Source of the DNA: an uncultured Alphaproteobacteria bacterium
GTDB taxonomy: Bacteria > Pseudomonadota > Alphaproteobacteria > Caulobacterales > Aquidulcibacteraceae
Length of the DNA: 5,591 nucleotides
Reading direction: 5' to 3'
Assembly: GCA_937967725.1 (NCBI GenBank)
Contig: CALBSY010000212.1
Coordinates: 1 to 5,591, forward strand
How positions within the stretch are numbered: position 1 is the first letter of the stretch; each line of letters begins with the position of its first letter. Positions 4,226-5,591 of the stretch are shown here, piece by piece. Position numbers and translations under genes: made by a program. The notes under the pieces are model-generated. The model did no database searches. It was not told where the DNA came from and was given only the letters and a program-made list of their open reading frames with translations.

Positions 4226-5591
4226 ATGGCCAAGTCCGATCACATTTTCACCTGCCAAGCCTGTGGGGCAATTTGGCCCAAATGGACCGGCAAGTGCGAC
4301 GCGTGCGGCGAGTGGAACACGCTAATCGAGGAAGCCGCGCGTCCGGTCGTGCCTGGCGCGTTCGCGGCGCCTACGGGCAAGAAAGGAAAAGCGCTCGCCT
4401 TCGTCGAGCTGACTGGGGAGGCCGAGCCGCCAGCACGCCTCGCCACCGGCATTTCGGAATTGGATCGCGTCTGTGGCGGTGGGCTAGTGCCGGCCTCTGC
4501 GATCCTGATCGGCGGCGACCCCGGCGTCGGCAAGTCCACGCTGTTACTGCAAGCCGCCGCAGCGATCGCGCAGGGCGGGCGGAGCGTTGCGTACGTCACC
4601 GGCGAAGAAGCGGAAGCGCAAGTGCAGGAGCGCGCCCGGCGGCTGAAGGCCGCCAACGCGCCCGTACAACTCGCCGCCGAGACCGACCTGCGCAAAATTC
4701 TCGATGGCCTAAAAGTGCGGAAGCCCGACGTCGTCGTGGTTGATTAGAGCCAAACGCTGTGGGCAAGCGGCGGTGAAGCAGCGCCCGGCACGGTCGCGCA
4801 GGTGCGCGCTTGCGCACACGAATTGGTGCGGTTCGCGAAAAAAAGCGGCGCAGTTTTGATTTTGGTTGGCCATGTCACCAAGGATGGGCAGATCGCAGGG
4901 CCGCGCGTGGTCGAGCATCTAGTGGACGCGGTGATCTATTTCGAAGGCGAGCGCGGTCTGCCGTTCCGTATTCTGCGCGCGGTCAAGAACCGTTTCGGCC
5001 CTACTGACGAGATCGGCGTATTCGAGATGATCGAACAGGGCCTGGTCGAAACGCCGAACCCGTCCGCGCTTTTCCTTGGCGGTTCGGGCGAGCGGCCGTC
5101 TGGAGCGGCGGTCTTCGCCGGCGTTGAAGGGTCGCGCCCGGTGCTGGTGGAAATCCAAGCGCTGGCGGCGCCAAGCGCCTACGGCACACCGCGCCGCGCC
5201 GTGGTCGGCTGGGATTCCGCGCGTCTGGCGATGATCTTGGCCGTGCTCGAAACGCGCTGCGGACTCTCGTTCTCGGGCCGCGACGTCTATCTCTCGGTTG
5301 CGGGCGGCCTGCGCATCAATGAACCCGCGGCCGATCTTGCGGTTGCCGCCGCCCTGATCTCGGCGCTGGCGGACCATCCGTTGCCGAAACAATGTGTGGT
5401 CTTCGGCGAAGTGGCGCTCTCCGGCGAAGTGCGGCCGGCTGGGCGCAGCGATCTCCGGCTCAAAGAGGCTGCGAAACTGGGGTTCGAAGCCGCGCTGGCG
5501 CCGCCGCAGAAAAAGGGCCCCAGCAGCGGGGTTCGGGTGAAGCACATCGCTCACATCGCGGAACTGGCGGCCGCCATTGGCGCGGGCAACG
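4226..5591 (+). pseudogene. radA: RadA DNA repair ATPase, interrupted by in-frame TAG, 3' end cut by window
   Basis: RadA (Sms) is a RecA-like ATPase that promotes branch migration in recombinational repair. The frame encodes a C4 zinc finger (C10, C13, C24, C27), Walker A GDPGVGKS (97-104) and Walker B VVVVD ending at D173. Codon 174 is TAG (4745-4747). The same frame then continues open to the edge: SQTLWASGGEAAPGTVAQVR, GHVTKDG, the RadA-specific KNRFG (254-258), and the Lon-like domain with VEIQALAAPSAYGTPRRAVV, DVYLSVAGG, EPAADLAVAAAL and GEVALSGEVRPAG. About 455 codons are visible, near the family's usual ~460, so only a few residues are missing. Families normally read DSIQT where this reads D-stop-SQT. 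As written, the product is a 173-residue fragment lacking KNRFG and the Lon-like domain. GAGGA at 4212-4216 precedes ATG 4226 by 9 bases. Error, true nonsense mutation and readthrough are all possible. Confidence 0.9.
4745..4747 (+). other. In-frame amber codon within radA
   Basis: TAG replaces the serine that normally follows the Walker B aspartate (D-S-I-Q-T). The next codon, AGC, stands where Ile is expected. A TCG-ATC ancestor would need two transversions, C to A and T to G, three bases apart. Spacing to the conserved Q-T is unchanged, so this is a substitution and not a frameshift. Confidence 0.85.

Noticed and set aside
4745..4747. TAG as a reassigned or pyrrolysine codon
   Set aside because: dnaB, the VOC gene and the lipoprotein gene appear to use TAG as a genuine stop at natural protein ends, and RadA has no known special residue there.
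4919..5554. Minus-strand open frame of 211 codons antisense to the radA 3' half
   Set aside because: The plus-strand frame there encodes conserved RadA motifs (KNRFG, VEIQALAAPSAYGTPRR, EPAADLA); the minus frame is a shadow.
4748..5591. Downstream radA half as an independent gene
   Set aside because: The first plausible in-frame start after the stop is GTG 4802, with no clear ribosome site, and such a protein would lack the Walker A and B motifs. It is the continuation of radA.
1..5591. Mobile element, CRISPR array, phage or defence genes
   Set aside because: No transposase, integrase, direct-repeat array, terminal inverted repeats or tRNA-like sequence was seen by eye on either strand; every stretch is accounted for by ordinary genes and short spacers.

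Overview
The window is GC-rich, coding-dense bacterial DNA, best matched to an alphaproteobacterium, possibly of the Caulobacterales/Hyphomonadales type. The main evidence is the housekeeping order dnaB (tail) – alr – … – radA; from memory, alphaproteobacteria often carry dnaB, alr and radA close together. High GC, GTG/TTG starts and 4-base gene overlaps fit as well. The lineage is an inference, not something the sequence proves.

Layout. Positions 1-122 hold the C-terminal end of the replicative helicase DnaB. Alanine racemase (alr) overlaps it or follows it directly, and is joined by a GTGA stop/start overlap to an MlaE-type ABC permease. A second GTGA overlap joins the permease to an MlaF-type ATPase. 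These four plus-strand genes (1-2710) look like one transcription unit linking replication, cell-wall D-alanine supply and outer-membrane lipid transport.

From 2707 to 4147 the strand alternates. A minus-strand VOC/glyoxalase-fold protein converges on mlaF. A plus-strand thioredoxin/peroxiredoxin-like protein with a CNHC motif is transcribed divergently from it. A minus-strand small putative lipoprotein of unknown function then converges on that gene. Both convergent junctions are the same 4-base CTAA stop/stop interlock, so there is no room for a terminator between the genes.

From 4226 to the right edge lies radA (DNA repair, branch-migration ATPase). It is recognisable over essentially its full length (zinc finger, Walker A, KNRFG, Lon-like domain) but has one in-frame TAG at 4745-4747, directly after the Walker B aspartate. 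The frame stays open and conserved to the window edge. This is the most notable observation: a nonsense mutation, a sequencing or assembly error, or, least likely, readthrough. Three other genes in the window end in TAG, which argues against TAG being reassigned.

I see no mobile element, tRNA or rRNA gene, CRISPR array, prophage or defence system, and no convincing new system. No gap between genes exceeds about 80 bases.
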